A model generated the notes under the pieces. The model was given only the letters and a program-made list of their open reading frames with translations. It was not told the DNA's origin and searched no databases. Shown in pieces: positions 23,266 through 36,316 of a DNA stretch of 64,000 nucleotides. The position numbers were made by a program, and so were the translations under genes. The stretch covers positions 2,356,001 to 2,420,000 of the forward strand of contig JAVFKD010000002.1 of assembly GCA_036429605.1 (NCBI GenBank), in the 5' to 3' direction. How positions within the stretch are numbered: the first letter of the stretch is position 1; the number at the start of each line of letters is the position of its first letter. This DNA comes from Cladobotryum mycophilum (taxonomy: Eukaryota; Ascomycota; Sordariomycetes; Hypocreales; Hypocreaceae).

Positions 23266-23832
23266 TTACGAGCTTGATGCGCTTGCTTGCCAACTAGATC
23301 TGAATAGACTTGACAGCTCCTCGGCTTTGGCTTCGCTCTTGAGTCGCTGCATGAGGAAGCCATTGAGATCAGCCCAGAACCCATCCGTCTCTAGATCCGC
23401 CACCCTATCCTCCGTAGTTGATGCCGGCGCCTCCGTTTCTTCGGGTTGGATGGCCGCCGCGCCGCCAATCACCATGACGGAGAAATCCGCCACCGTATCA
23501 CTCTCGCCCACCAGCTCCTTGAGCACCTTGCTGTCCTGCACGGGCCGCTTGTTGTGCAGAATCTTGAGCTTCTCCACGGGTATCCTCGACTGGCCCGAGA
23601 CGGCCGTCTTGATGTCCAGGATGGACGTGTTGAGCGGCTGGGAGGTGAGCTTGATATCGAGCGGGGGGTTGCGCAGGGATTTGAGCGTGACGGTGATGCT
23701 GCGCTCCTGTCCCGGTGCGGAGGCGGCGGTGGGTTGGCTCATGGGCTTGGGCATGCGGGGGAGGATGTACTATTTAATGTTAGGAACTTGGGTTAAGTGT
23801 GGCAGCCTTTTTTCTTTTTCTTTTTTTCTTCT

Positions 23833-23863
<31 letters not shown>

Positions 23864-24086
23864 GGCTCAAGAGCTTCTTGTTCAAGGGGCTTGGTGTTGG
23901 GATAGAAAAAAGGTGTAGATATACGGGCGATAAACGGGGGAGAAGGAGAAGAGAGGGATGGAAGAAAAAACGTACAGGCGGACGGGAGGGAAAGTTCTTT
24001 GGATCTTCGACATGATCGCCCGAGAGCTTGATGGGCCTCGAGTCGAGCGACGTGAGAAACGTCTTGGCAAACAAAACTTCGGCCAT
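23266..24086 (-). CDS. GET5: GET5/MDY2-like ubiquitin-like protein of the tail-anchored protein pathway
   Basis: Get5 acts in the cytosol with Get4 and Sgt2 to hand tail-anchored membrane proteins to Get3. Exons 23976..24086 and 23266..23769 give about 204 residues (yeast Get5 is 212). The N-terminal segment (MAEVLFAKTFLTSLDSRPI, then RPPYILPRMPKP) fits the Get4-binding region. The middle is a ubiquitin-like fold (SITVTLKSLRNPPL, EKLKILHNKRPVQD, FSVMVIGG). The C-terminal FWADLNGFLMQRLKSE segment fits the dimerisation helix. The single intron is 206 nt and contains a 23-base C tract on the coding strand. Identification is by motif layout and not by search. Confidence 0.8.
23843..23865. repeat. 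23-base G homopolymer (C on coding strand) in GET5 intron
   Basis: An uninterrupted run of 23 G on the plus strand, preceded by a T-rich stretch. It lies wholly within the GET5 intron. Length is likely unreliable in sequencing. Confidence 0.9.
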
Positions 24087-25065
24087 GATGCTTGTAAATG
24101 TATATGTATATGTATATATCGATCGTGTTCTCTTTGTCGTGACTCTTTCCCAGGCTTTTTTGGTGATGGATAGATCAAAGGGAGGGTGGTTCAAGGTGGG
24201 GGGGTGAAAAGGGTCGGTCAACCTCGGAGTTCTGCGCGCTTTCAAGCAGTCGCTTCTTCGAACCGTAGCTTTCTTTTGTCGGAACGGTGAAAGAGAAAAA
24301 AAAAGGTATGGAACGAAGTAAAAACAAAAAGGAGTAAATGCGTGCGACAGCTCTTCGAAGCTTTTGCTACCTATGTCAAAGAAGCTCTGCTAAATCACCA
24401 ACTATGATGCGGTTCGCAACGAGCTGGTGGGGGGAGTTGTTCCCCAGCGACAATCACGTGGGGTCGTCGTCTGCCTTGCCTTATTACCCCACTGTGTCAT
24501 TCAAGCGTCAAAACTAAAGTCTTAGACAAGCATATGCTGAAGATATTAATCAACCAAAAAAAGGTTTCAAGGCTTCATTCACCAAAAGCAATAGCAAAGA
24601 ACCAGATTCTTTTTCAGACGCACAACAAAAAACCCCTCCAGCTCCGTATTATTATAAAACTGCCTGCCCAAATCAAAAAGTCATAACATCGTTTCTTGTC
24701 GTTTCATCATGCCCCTTAGCAGTGCTATATGCATCCGCACCCGCAGTCCGTTTTTTTCTATAACAACAAAGCCACCCAAAACACGCCGTGAAAAGAAAAA
24801 GAAAGAAAAAACAAGCCATCATCGTCAGAAAAGCCGATGATGAACGTCCTGTTGAACCAAACACACAAAATCCCACAATGTCAGAGATATCAAACCAGAA
24901 ACCAAATAGCAACTCCTCCTACCAATCCGCGGTATATACCCCCATGGCCATATTAACAATGCTGGCATGCCATATGACAGCTCCCCATGAGAAACCCGAA
25001 TCATCAAATCATGAACCCTCAAAGGGCCGTCAACACCATAAATACTTTACCAACTCCGTACTGCA
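24087..25065. other. Intergenic, BYR4 3' end to GET5 5' end
   Basis: No gene supported. A-rich sequence near 24.3-24.9 kb; short open frames only. Confidence 0.5.
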
Positions 25066-28000
25066 TCAACTTCGACTCTCAACACCGGGCATTGGCAGCT
25101 CGTCAAACTGCGAAACCAACTCACGTATTGTCCATCGCCAGGCTTCACGGTCCCGAGGGCCCCGGCTAATCCATTTCTCGCACTTCCTCCGCCATCGCTC
25201 CTCCTCTTCCCGTTGTCTTCGAATGAACTCGGGCCCAACGTCAAATTCTTCCCCTACCAGCCAATCATCCTTAATATCGCTGGTGCGACCTTCACGCTCT
25301 TCCTCTGCAGTGTTCTCCTCAAGGTCGGGGATATCTTTGAAGACATCTTCCTCCTCATCAAGAGCATTAAAGCCATCCAAGCTATCGGTAGCTTCGGACC
25401 TGGTGATGTGTGGAGGTCTATTTTGAGGTCCCAGTTTTATCCAACACATGTTTTGAGGGTCGAAAACCATGCCGCCAACAACTTGCACCCCTTTAGTCGC
25501 ACTGAAGTTGGTGATCAAAGCAGGCCGTGGAGTTGTCTCCTTATCTCGTGCCAGATGAGGTACTGACGCTGATGATGGCGTCGTGGCAGTTGCATCAAAA
25601 GCATTCAACGCATTCTCATTACCCTCCCACAGGTACGTTTCAGCATTATAGAACATCCCATTGACAACTACGAAACAATTAGCGCTTGGCCCTCAGAATA
25701 CAATACGATAGGAAGCTTACTCTTCGACTCTTTGCCGCTATTTAGATTCGAAATTAAATGCGGCTTTAGTTGGGGAGGACGCTTAGTCGATTTCTTGGAT
25801 CTAATCGTCCTCTGTGGCACTTGCGGTACTTGTGTCTGCTGAACAGGTTGGCCCCGAGGCGGAACAGGCACGGCCCTTTGCGCCGAAACGGCCGCCAGGT
25901 GTCCGCCGCTGGGTGTCCGATGTGCCAGAGATGTTTCACGTGCTATGCGACTTGATGCTGTATCCCGAGCAAAGCTAGGAGTTGAATGCAGCGCTTTTGT
26001 CGCTTGTGGACTCCATGGCGACGGAGTCTGGGTTCTGTCAGGCTGCTGTATAGTCCCAGTAACCCTACGCAACGTGTTCTTAGGTCCGCCACTGACGGGT
26101 TGCTTCAAGTACTTGCTCTCAGACTCTTTTGAGGTCGGCAGGTCATCAAAGGCATCCAGCTCATGACCGTCGCCGAAATGTTTCCTGTTCTTCGGTCTAC
26201 TTAACCTCTCCCATGTATCCGACGCAACCTTGTACCGATGCGGGCTAGGTGACCGTAGCCCAGCTCTTGATAAGGATCGAGAGGGGGGCCGAACGTCAAG
26301 ATTGTCAGAATCGTGTCGGCGGAATGGGCGTGTGGTCTTGGAAGTGATGTGTTGAGACTGTGACTGCGATGCGCCTGCCGGCAAAAAGGGCACAGAATTC
26401 TTCCTGGTTTGTGTAGGGCTCTCGGTGGCAGACCGATGGCGTTCGATCGGTGTCTTGGGCCTTAGACCGGAATTTGGGCGGCTACTACTGTCTGTTCTTG
26501 ATGGTGGTCTGTCAGGCCTTGAGCTCAATGTCTTTCCAGGGGAAGTAAGAGTTCGAACTCCAGGCAGGGACCGCTTCTGTCTAAGAAGTTGGGCGCTCGT
26601 TGTAGATGGCTCATTGCGGAGAGAAGAGTATGAGGACCTAGTGGTAATCTCACCCCTGCGTGGCGTGGGGGGTATGGTGCCGGTAGGAGTCGGGAGACTG
26701 GAAACAGAAGATTGGGCAGAATGGCCGAGGCGTGATTTTGACCGACGAAACTTCTGTGGGATGGGACCGCCGCTCTCGGAAACTGGTTCCAGTGCTGTGG
26801 AATGAGGCCGCTCGTTCAGCCGTGGTATCCGCGTCTGTGCTATCGTGGGCTTGTTGGTAAAGGTCAATGATACGGCTGTCTTTGGACGAGCTGGGCTGGA
26901 TGGTCGATTATTTTTTATCTTGATGTTCTTGTGAAGGGTCAGTTTTCCCGACTTGAATACATCGCCATCACCAATCTCAAGGCCTTCGAGGAAGTCCTGT
27001 TGGTCCCCTTCAGCAGAGGGGAATTTCTTAGGGGGCTTTGTTCTGCAGGCTCCTCAATGATGAGTTCTGGTTGGGGACTTTTCTTTCGCAGATGAAGTCT
27101 CTCTTGGAAGTTGACGGGTCCAGGAGGCAGCACGAGACCATCAAAGGTTTCGTCCTCACTCTCGGCTGTGAAGGAACTTGAGACACTAGGACTGAGTGCT
27201 GAGACCGATGAGCTTCTAGCAGATCGCCCACCCCGTCCAGTACCACCATATCTTGTACCAAGACTGCTACCTTCACCCCAATCCAAGTCGTCGACCTGTG
27301 ACAACGGCGCCTTTGGGATGTCTCTTCTAGTAGACAACTTCAGCTTGCCGTCGGATGGGAGCTCCAGGTCCTTCTCAAAGTCATCGTCGGCTTCCATCTT
27401 CTGGGGGTTGGGGGGTGATGAAGGGTACCGGCCGAGAGATGAGACGATTCTTGGTGACTTTGATCGTCTCACCACCAAAAAAATCGTCGTCGTCTTCCGT
27501 ATCCCTGAACCTGTCCAAACTCAGTGCAGCTGATAAAGCGCTGACGTTTGACATGATGGAGCTTCTTCTTCTTCGGCTGTCCTGGCCACCCATGGTTGCG
27601 GTGGATTTCTTGGGCTTGTTCGGGCTGCCCGGTATGGAGCCACCGCTAACCTGTCGTAGGGTCTCTGGAAAATCGGGCTGCTTTTTCAACTTCATCTGAA
27701 AACCTTGAGATGGATCGGGCAACTCCAGATCGTTTTCCCAGTCTTCTTGGATTATCTTGCGGATTTTTCTGCCTCCCAATCTCTTGATGGTACCACCGGT
27801 GAGTGCTGATGAGGGCACATTTTTAGGTAGGGGGATGCCAGCGCTCTCTGCTGCAGCTATGGCAGCCATGGTGGATCTCTCATCGTCGCCGGGTAGATGG
27901 ACTTGCTGTTCGTCCCCTTGCCATGAGTCTAGGTCTGAGCGCAGCGATATGTGTGATGACGTGGAATCGCGTCGGCGCAGTTGTGGTACGCTGGTGGTGG

Positions 28001-28121
28001 ATGTAGCTGTGGAGGATCGAAGGCTTAGTTCGTCGCCCTCTACTTCGAAATCGTCGTCGTCCCAGTTTTCGACTTCGGCGGCGTCCACCGGTTTGCGTGG
28101 CTTTAATCGTAATGGTTCCAT
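25066..28121 (-). CDS. BYR4: Septation/mitotic-exit regulator BYR4/BFA1 (two compensating frame breaks)
   Basis: Byr4 (Bfa1 in budding yeast) forms the two-part GTPase-activating complex with Cdc16/Bub2 that inhibits the Spg1/Tem1 GTPase at spindle poles and so restrains septation. Exons 25721..28121 and 25066..25667 join in phase 1, giving about 1000 residues. The start MEPLRLKPRK is followed by acidic and Ser-rich blocks, WENDLELPDP and FEKDLELPSDGK, the last two resembling duplicated motifs. The C-terminal domain contains KGVQVVGGMVFDPQNMCWIKL and WRRKCEKWISRGP. The frame changes near 27403-27415 (one base too many) and returns near 27031-27035 (one base too few), both in C runs of the coding strand. 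The intervening 380 bases carry clear family-like coding sequence in the second frame. Confidence 0.85.
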
Positions 28122-30895
28122 TTTGTATTATTGTTTTAAAAATAAAATAAAAGGTGTTGGTTAATGGGGTATCTCGAAATGTGGAAAATGTTCTATATAG
28201 GTCGTAATTGATCGAGCCCGTCGTGCGGAGAAGGCTCGTAGTGCGAAGAAGAAGGATGACGACGTGAAATCAATTGGACGCCGTCATAGTCGTCAACATC
28301 AATAATCCTTCACGGGTGGTTGCATTTCCTATGTCGATTGTCGATTTCGATGTCGATGCCTTGATCGCAAGGCAAGATGATGTAAAATAGTTCGTCTCGA
28401 GATGGCGCAACGTTATTAAGAGGATTTCCGATGAAGCTGGAAAGTTTCGTTTTCGAGTTTTCGTTGTAGCAGTAGTAGTAGTATACGTAAATCGTAGGGT
28501 TTTCGATCTAACTACCTCCCAGTAATCCTTTCCGTTCAAAACCCAAAAATTGAATCGCGCAAAGCAAATCCACCACTAGAAAAAAGAAGGTTCTGTATCG
28601 AAAAAGAATCAACAACAACAAAAAAAGATTGTTTATCCGAATACTTCGAGAGGGCGTATGGACGGCGGCGGGGGGCGAGTGGGCGAGTGGACGAGCAAAG
28701 ATGTTTGATGATTTGTTGAGAATGGATGGATTGATTGGATCTGTCGTCTCTCTCTGTGTCTTTCCCTCTGTCCCTTCTGTTTGGCTGGCAGACTTGCGAG
28801 TGGATGGGAATTTGGAAAGCTGGAAAGCGAATGGAAAGTGAAAAGGCTGGGCGGATTGGGCCAGTTCAGTGCAGGCCCAGCGTGTGATTACAGGCGGTGG
28901 CTGGTGGGAAAAGGTCGCAGCAGCTGCGGCCAATCTAGATTCAGTTTAGCGGGCGCCAGCACAGCTCAGGCCACTGAGAATTTAGTTGCTCCAGTGCTGT
29001 TAGCGTGAGGTCTAGGTACCTATACGTACTTGCTATAATGAGGTACCCAGCAAAACGGTTTTTTTTCTCACGACGGGAGCTGAGAGTGTGTGCGTGAATG
29101 GACACCCGAGTGGGTATCTGCTTGTAGTAGGTACAGCTAGTAGGTAGACAGATGAATGGGTGGAGGCAGTAGATGGATAGATGGATTCTCATCTAGGTAC
29201 TACCCTGCAGATGAAGGAAATAAAAAGGTTGGAGAGAAAAGTTAGTTGCTGTTGCTCTTGACGATGATGATGATAATGATGAAAAGCAAAAGTATATTCC
29301 TTCTCTGTTTACTTGCATGTTTTGATGTTGCTGACATTGCAGGCATATCCCTTTTAATATTACCTGTAGAATGATGGATGCCCTTTTCATCTGTACAATT
29401 AATCCATCTGTAAGCGATTGATTACTGAGGCACCAATGGAGAAACAATCTCAAACTCTAATACAAGGGCCCTTTATTAAAAACTCCTCCTCCTCCTTCTC
29501 ACTCCTGAAGATTGGACTCAATTTCATCTCATATGAGACCGCAATAATTTTCAACAAACATCCACTTTCCCACTGTCTCCCACTCTCCCACTCTCCACCA
29601 TCCCATCCCATCCCCCTCCCCCATGTCAAAATAAAGGCCCTGTCTTGCAGGACCCAGGGCGGCAGGCGTCACAGTAACCATCGCTTTCGCCCAATCATGA
29701 TGGCATTGCCCTTGCAGGTAATTCCACATTTAATATGTCGTTGGTGCGCACTTTGTGGGCCGAGAGGAGCAGAAGAAAGAAGCCCTGATACGTCTCCTGC
29801 ATGCCAAGCCTCGTCCTCTTTTGGGGGAGAGTGAACACAAACGAGACTATTTTTGATTGCCCAGTGGAGGAGGAATGGAGGGGGATGGGATGTGTGTCTG
29901 ACAATTTCCATGTTTACCTTTTGAAATTTCAACACAACAAAGGAATACGGACCGTCATTCGCTCACCCACTCACTGAAGCACTGAAGAGTACATGCGCGC
30001 ACCTAGACGACTGTAGCTGTGATACCTGACGGATTGGTATGAGGGCTGCAAATGATGTTATATGATGATGCTGGAGTCAACAAGGCTGCAAAAAACTGAG
30101 AGACGAGACAGAAGCGGAGAGAGAGAGAGAGACAATACGATGCGTGACATTGCAGGAGTCAACAGCCTTCTCGGGCCTCCAAACTCCAGGCCCATCCATC
30201 CATCCATCATCCATGTCACTTTAATTAATGCAAGGTCCGAAAGGGAAGAGGTAACAAAGAAGTCGGTCCAAATTTCGGGCCTGACCAGTTGGGTCGCTGG
30301 TCAGTTCCAAAAGCGGATATTCCCATCTGGTGGTGTTGGTGTTGGTGGAGAACTCCAGGTCAACACACACACACACACTATTACGGAGTACACACTGCAC
30401 ACTGTCAACTGGCTGCTGCAACAGAGGAACGCTAAGAGGGTCCCCCTCCCTACAACAGTGATCACCTCCAAGGGTTGCCCGTCAGATGGAGATGGATGCC
30501 TACACTAGTAATTCAATGATTCGTGTTGCCTCCTCTCCCTCCAACGATAATCCCTTGATGTTATAAGAAGGGCAAATTTTCTCCCCTCATTTAATAATAA
30601 CAATATTACCTAGTACATCAAACACAACAGTAGTTGGTTGCCTCAATTGACAAAAACAACAAACTTCCGAATCAAGCACCTCGTTGCTACCACCACGTCT
30701 TTTTTTGTGTTGTGCAACGTCACTCCGAAATTCGTCCCGGTTACCATTACAAGGTCCAAGTCGCGACCGTTGCGCCACCACCTCCAAGTAGTAGCACCTT
30801 CAAACCAAACTAAACAAACAAACAATTTCAGGATTCAGGATTCAAAACGCATCACATTCCAAATACTACTGCAAGGCTGTTAGCACAACGCAGTC
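28122..30895. other. Divergent intergenic region, BYR4 and XRCC4-like gene
   Basis: About 2.8 kb shared by two divergent promoters. Open frames are short and overlap on several frames; none is supported. It includes a CA tract near 30363-30378 and the 9-mer TACGGAGTA at 30382. Confidence 0.5.
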
Positions 30896-32109
30896 ATGAC
30901 GCCCTCTTGCGTTATCAAGCTTGTTCGCGATGATCAGGACTCGGCCTGTGTGCTTGTCCAGGTTACCCAAACCGGCCCCAAAGCCTTGGATGTCAAGTTG
31001 GAGGCGTCAGAGGGTGAAGCACCGTATTCTGCTGCTTGTATGTACAATTCATCTAATTCCAAATCCATCCATTGCATTCATGACTGATATTGTCATCTTA
31101 AAGTAAAACATGATCGGATAGCCTCGCTGAGAGTCAATAACTGCCCCGTGTCAGAATCCGAGTGGGAGACCATCTTGGAATCGATATTCTCGCAAAAGCC
31201 CGTGCCGCACATTCAAGCCACGGCCAGCATCCAGGGCGAGTCATCCATGTCAATCACAGTACGAAAGGAAGTGCAAGGCATTACAGTATGAACCTCCCGC
31301 CCCCATTCATTCCAAGGAGAGATAGAGAGATAGAGAGCCCTAGTCACTAATAATCTTAGCAACGGCTGGGCTCCATCTCACTCAAGTGCGATCCTTCAGA
31401 GGCCCTCGACATTTTCCAGTGGTGCGTTTCATCGCAAAATTCCCTGGAGAGGAGCAACGAGGCCCTGGCCCAATCCATTGCCCATGCAGAGGAACTCGAG
31501 GTTGCTGTCAAGGAACTAAAGTCCCAATTGGATGAGCTCATCACAACAAAACAGGATGACGAAACGGCCCTCCTGCAGAAATTCAGAGATCTCCTCAACG
31601 AGAAAAAGGTCAAGATCCGTGAGCAGCAAAAGATAATAGCCGCGGCTCCGCTTCAGAATAGTCAGCAGCATGCATCACCGCAATCTCAGACAGTTGTGCC
31701 GCCGCCTCAGCCAGCTCGCAAGGTCAGTAGGTCTCGGCCTTCAAAGAGGAAAGCGCCCGCTACCAGATCTAGAGAGGACTCGGATGAAGATGATTCCGGG
31801 GAAATGGAGGTTGATAAGATTAAGTCGGAACCCGAGGATAGCGACGCTGGCCGCGTAACAGATGCCACAGCATCGGGTGGAAGTGACGATGAGAGTGAAG
31901 CTGAGGATTTACTAGCTAGGATGCCACTTCGTCCTGAAGCTGAATCGTCTACCGAAAAAGATATCCCTAGTAATAAGGCGCCATCAACGAAGGCCGTGGG
32001 GGCCCCGCCACCTCCACGAAGTCTACCATTTGCAAGGAAGAAGGCCCCGGAACTGAAACCAAAATCCGAGCCAGCGGGAAGCGAAACTGACTCGGATGAT
32101 GAGTTGTAA
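30896..32109 (+). CDS. XRCC4-like DNA end-joining factor
   Basis: XRCC4/Lif1 proteins scaffold DNA ligase IV in non-homologous end joining in the nucleus. Exons 30896..31037, 31104..31285 and 31360..32109 give about 357 residues. Residues 1-125 have the beta-rich head pattern (CVIKLV, CVLVQVTQTGPKALDV, SEWETILESIF, VRKEVQGITQRLGSI, IFQWC). Residues 130-190 form a long coiled coil (LAQSIAHAEELEVAVKELKS, KKVKIREQQKIIA), where ligase IV would bind. The tail is Ser/Asp/Lys-rich with KRKAP and several acidic SD clusters resembling CK2 sites. The family assignment rests on head-plus-coil architecture and resemblance to fungal homologues as I remember them. Confidence 0.7.
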
Positions 32110-32237
32110 TGAGATATGTTTAGTTGGAAAGCCCGTTTTCTCTTCTTAGGCAAGACTCTCATGTATTATTATATCAACAGTCTTAGCCTAGTTACTCTAA
32201 TGAAGTTATCATGAGCCCTCTACCCATTTTCTATTAT

Positions 32238-33276
32238 CTAGCTTCTGTCATCGGGCCCAAACTTGTCCAACCAGAAACCACGGTGGTGCTTCTGGTTGCC
32301 AGCCACAGAAATCTCCTTGATCTCATCTGAAGTCAAGTTGAACGTGGGCAGCAGGTCCAAGTACTTTTGCAAGCGTTCCTGCTTGGAACTGGTGGTGATG
32401 GCAACCAACCCCTGATCGATAACATATCGCAATCCAACCTCGGACTCGGACACCTTGTACTTTTCTGCCAGCTGTTTCCAGATAGCGTCCACCGGACCAC
32501 CCTTGGCGCTGGTGATGGGAGCAAGACCGTAGTAGACCGAAACAGCGATATTGTTCTTCTTCTGGAATTCTAGCAGGCCGCCGTGCTGGAGGTAGGGGTT
32601 GTATTCGATCTGATTAATGGACGGGGGGACTTTGGCAGTCTTGAGGAGTGTCTCGAGGTGAACCTGCAGGAAGTTGGAGACTCCGATGGACTTGACTCGA
32701 CCAGATGCCTTCAGCTCCTCTACCTCGGCCCATCTATGCTGCAGTTCCGCTTCGGTGTCGGCAAACCATGGTCCATGCAAGAGGTAGAGGTCGACATAAT
32801 CCAGGCCTAGCTTCTTGAGTGACAAGTCGAAGGCTTCCTTTGCGGGCTTCTTCTCTGTAGCGCTAATTTTTGTGGTGACGAAAAATTCCTCTCGAGGGAT
32901 ACCAGACTCCTTGATGGCTAGGCCGAGCTCCTCCTCGTTGCCATAAACTTGTACGATAGTGAGCTTCGTGGTGGATATTTTGGGTGGGTGCAGTGTCTGT
33001 AAGCTTACCTTCGGCGCCATCCAAGTGACGATAGCCGACTTCAATAGCCTTTTTTGTGATGTCGACAATTCCTCTATCTAATTCTCCTTGACGTCCCTTG
33101 AAGTTGGCAGTTCCGAGGCCATATGCGAGCTATAATTGAGTGAGATTTGGATCCAAAATGCGGCGAATTATCCAGGGGGGATAAAATAGGCTGAATGGCG
33201 GGGGGGAGAGTCATACCACAGGGATCTCATGGCCATCGTTCAACTTCAAGGTAGGGAGGGAAGACTTGGCTGACAT
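32238..33276 (-). CDS. Aldo-keto reductase
   Basis: A cytosolic NAD(P)H-dependent carbonyl reductase of the aldo-keto reductase superfamily. Exons 33217..33276, 33009..33129 and 32238..32947 give about 296 residues, the usual size for a single TIM barrel. The catalytic tetrad is visible: Asp and Tyr in [17 protein letters not shown], Lys in FFVTTKIS and His in DLYLLHGPW. Other family motifs include VKSIGVSNF and [10 protein letters not shown]. The C-terminus ends [13 protein letters not shown]. Substrate cannot be read from the sequence; it resembles fungal members annotated as glycerol/aldehyde or indole-acetaldehyde reductases. It diverges from SelO across a 950-base region. Confidence 0.88.
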
Positions 33277-34227
33277 GTTGACGGTAATTACCAGAAAAGG
33301 GCTCTAAACTATGTTTACTTGATATGATCGAAGAGTTGGTTGTTCCAAAGACAAGTTATCGTGAGACGGCCATCGAGCCATGTATTTATAGGCTGTTGGA
33401 TCTTAAGACCGAATAGTGCACAATGCTTTTCGAGAATGACGTGCAATTACCCCGCTGATGATAAATGCATTTCAAGCAATCATCCAAGGAGGTAAGTCTT
33501 TGCATTAGTCCTAGACAGCATTAGAATGGTGAAACCTCGCGGCGAGACTTGCCATGGAGGAAACCATTTTTCGGAAATACGATGGAATTTTTCATGCTGT
33601 CTTGGATGTCATCGTGGAGGTTTGCGGCTTACAAATTAAATCCATGATATAGCCGTACGACATGAACTGCATCTGTTATTAAGACATACCTATAAGTAGG
33701 TAGCTGGATATTTACGTTCATGCAGCTTAGAAACCAACTGGAACAAGATTTTCATCTCGCTGTAAATTCGGCATTTGCATTGAAAAACCAATACGACTCT
33801 GTATGCAAATTTGTGATTGACGTGATCCTCGACTCACCTTACCCAATCGGTCAATTGTAGGGTAGGCAATATTACTAGAGTTGTTTATCTACATTCATTA
33901 CACCACATCGAGACCTGGTTGTTGTCCAGAATATTTCTAGTAGAGGAAGAAAACTGATAATATTAATCAAAGAGTAATATGTGAATTTTTATATCCTTGA
34001 ACATTTATGTAATGCTACTACAGTCTTGTATCGGATGTCCGACGTACCAAAGCCGAGGTGGTGGGATGGTGGGGGTGCGTCTTTAGAATCAGTGACATTT
34101 TGTGATGTCAAGGAGTCAGCCAGACAAGATTCTTAATAATCATAAACATCCTCCGACGGCGAATTTCGATGTGCTCAAGCCGCGGCTTTGCATAATGCGG
34201 TGCATGGATTAGACAACCCTCTCACCT
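33277..34227. other. Divergent intergenic region, AKR and SelO
   Basis: No gene or repeat supported; it holds two divergent promoters. Confidence 0.5.
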
Positions 34228-36316
34228 ATGCCCTTTCCTCAACTCTGGATGAGCCTCTTTGCGACCAGAACTCTACCATTCACGATTGGTAGCGCAACAG
34301 TACGAAGGCATATCATTACATCTCCACGCACCTTACGCATCATGGCTACCAACATATCAACAACCGCGAGCAATGACAAGCCTTATGAGGGCTCTTCGTT
34401 GGACGAACTCCCCAAGTCATGGCATTTCACTGATTCTCTGCCGGCCGACTCCATCTTCCCAACTCCCGCGGACTCTCACAAGACACCACGGGGTGAGATC
34501 AGGCCGAGACAAGTCCGGGACGCTCTGTTCACATGGGTGCGACCTGCCGAGCAGAAGGATCCGGAACTACTCGCCATCAGTCCCGCGGCGTTGCGGGACC
34601 TGGGAATCAAGGCGGGCGAGGAGAAAACCGACGCTTTCCGGCAGCTTGTTGCGGGCAATAAGTTGTATGGCTGGGATGAGACCAAGTTAGAGGGAGGATA
34701 CCCTTGGGCGCAATGCTATGGAGGATTTCAGTTTGGCCAATGGGCTGGGCAGTTGGGCGATGGGAGGGCCATATCACTGTTTGAGACTACCAATCCGGCC
34801 TCTGGTGTGCAGTATGAGTTGCAGTTGAAGGGCGCTGGCATAACACCTTATTCTCGGTTTGCTGATGGCAAAGCGGTATTGAGGTCCAGCATCCGAGAGT
34901 TTGTGGTATCCGAAGCACTCAACGCGCTCAAGATCCCAACAACAAGGGCGCTATCTCTAACTCTGCTTCCCGATTCCAAGGTGTTGCGGGAGGGCTTTGA
35001 ACCTGGTGCTATTGTGCTCCGCTTTGCTCAATCCTGGCTGCGGCTTGGCAACTTTGACATCCTACGAGCAAGAGGAGACCGGGCACTGATAAGGAAACTC
35101 GCTACCTATGTAGCAGAAGATGTCTTTGGTGGGTGGGAAACTCTTCCCGGTAGGCTGGAGACACCTGACAAACCCGAGGAATCCCCCTCACCGAAACGCG
35201 GATTGTCAGCTTCGGAGATTGAGGGTCCCGAGGATGCTGCCGAGAACAGATTTACAAGACTGTACCGGGAGGTTGCGAGGCGCAACGCCATCATTGTGGC
35301 TCAATGGCAAGCCTATGGCTTTATGAATGGTGTTTTGGTAAGATTACTCTTCATGGCCACCACAAAACTCTGCTAATCCCATATAGAATACAGACAACAC
35401 CTCGGTTTATGGCTTGTCAATAGACTTTGGGCCTTTTGCGTTTATGGATAATTTTGATCCATCATATACCCCAAATCATGATGACGACTTGTTGCGTTAT
35501 AGCTACAAGAACCAGCCAACCATTATCTGGTGGAACCTCGTGCGCTTTGGAGAGGCGCTGGGTGAACTCATTGGTATTGGCGCCGACGTAGACGATCCAA
35601 CGTTCATCAATGAAGGAATCAAAGAGGCGCAGGAGAAGTCATTGGTAGAGCGAGCAGAAAAGCTCATCTTACAGACGGGAGAGGAATACAAGGCCACGTT
35701 CATGGGCGAATACAGGAGACTAATGACTGCAAGATTGGGCCTCCGTCATTTCAAAGAGTCGGATTTCCAGGACCTATATAGCGAAGGGCTTGATACCATG
35801 GAAGCTCTTGAACTCGACTTTAATCACTTCTTCCGCAGGCTGAGCAACATCAAGCTCTCTGAACTGTCAACACCCGAAGCAAGGAGAGAGAAAGCAGGCG
35901 TCTTTTTCCACCAGGAAGGACCGCCGCGCATTGTTGGTGAATACGACGCGCGAGAACGCATTGCCACTTGGCTGGAACTGTGGCGAGTGCGTGTCGTGGA
36001 AGACTGGAAAGAGGAGGGATCAGAAGAAGTTTCCGAAACTCGAGATGAAGAGAGAAGACAAGCCATGAGGCGAGTTAACCCCAACTTCATTCCTCGAGGC
36101 TGGATTCTAGATGAAGTCATCCGGCGCGTCGAGAAGGAAGGGGAGCGAGAAGTCCTGGACCGCATCATGCACATGGCCCTCCATCCATTTGAAGATGCAT
36201 GGGACGGAGAGACAATCGACGGCGCCGCCTGGAAGGGTGACAAAGAAGAGGAACAGAGATGGGTAGGCGATGTCCCTAGATTAGGACGGGCGATGCAATG
36301 TAGCTGCAGCTCATAG
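34228..36316 (+). CDS. FMP40: Mitochondrial protein adenylyltransferase SelO (FMP40)
   Basis: SelO pseudokinases transfer AMP from ATP to proteins and act in mitochondria in redox responses. Exons 34228..35337 and 35387..36316 give about 679 residues, as expected. The first 40 residues are Arg/Ser/Thr-rich and basic (TRTLPFTIGSATVRRH), consistent with a presequence. Family motifs are strong: WAQCYGGFQFGQWAGQLGDG, LQLKGAGITPYSRFADGKA, LRSSIREFVVSEAL, and the metal/active-site block YGLSIDFGPFAFMDNFDP. The protein ends CSCSS. The third-from-last Cys occupies the place of selenocysteine in animal SelO, as in yeast Fmp40. The intron splits the NGVL/NTDN motif in phase 0. Confidence 0.93.

Noticed and set aside
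27381..27478. Natural splicing as the cause of the BYR4 frame change
   Set aside because: The only GT-AG pair that fits next to the break would be 29 nt, too short; longer ones would remove conserved protein.
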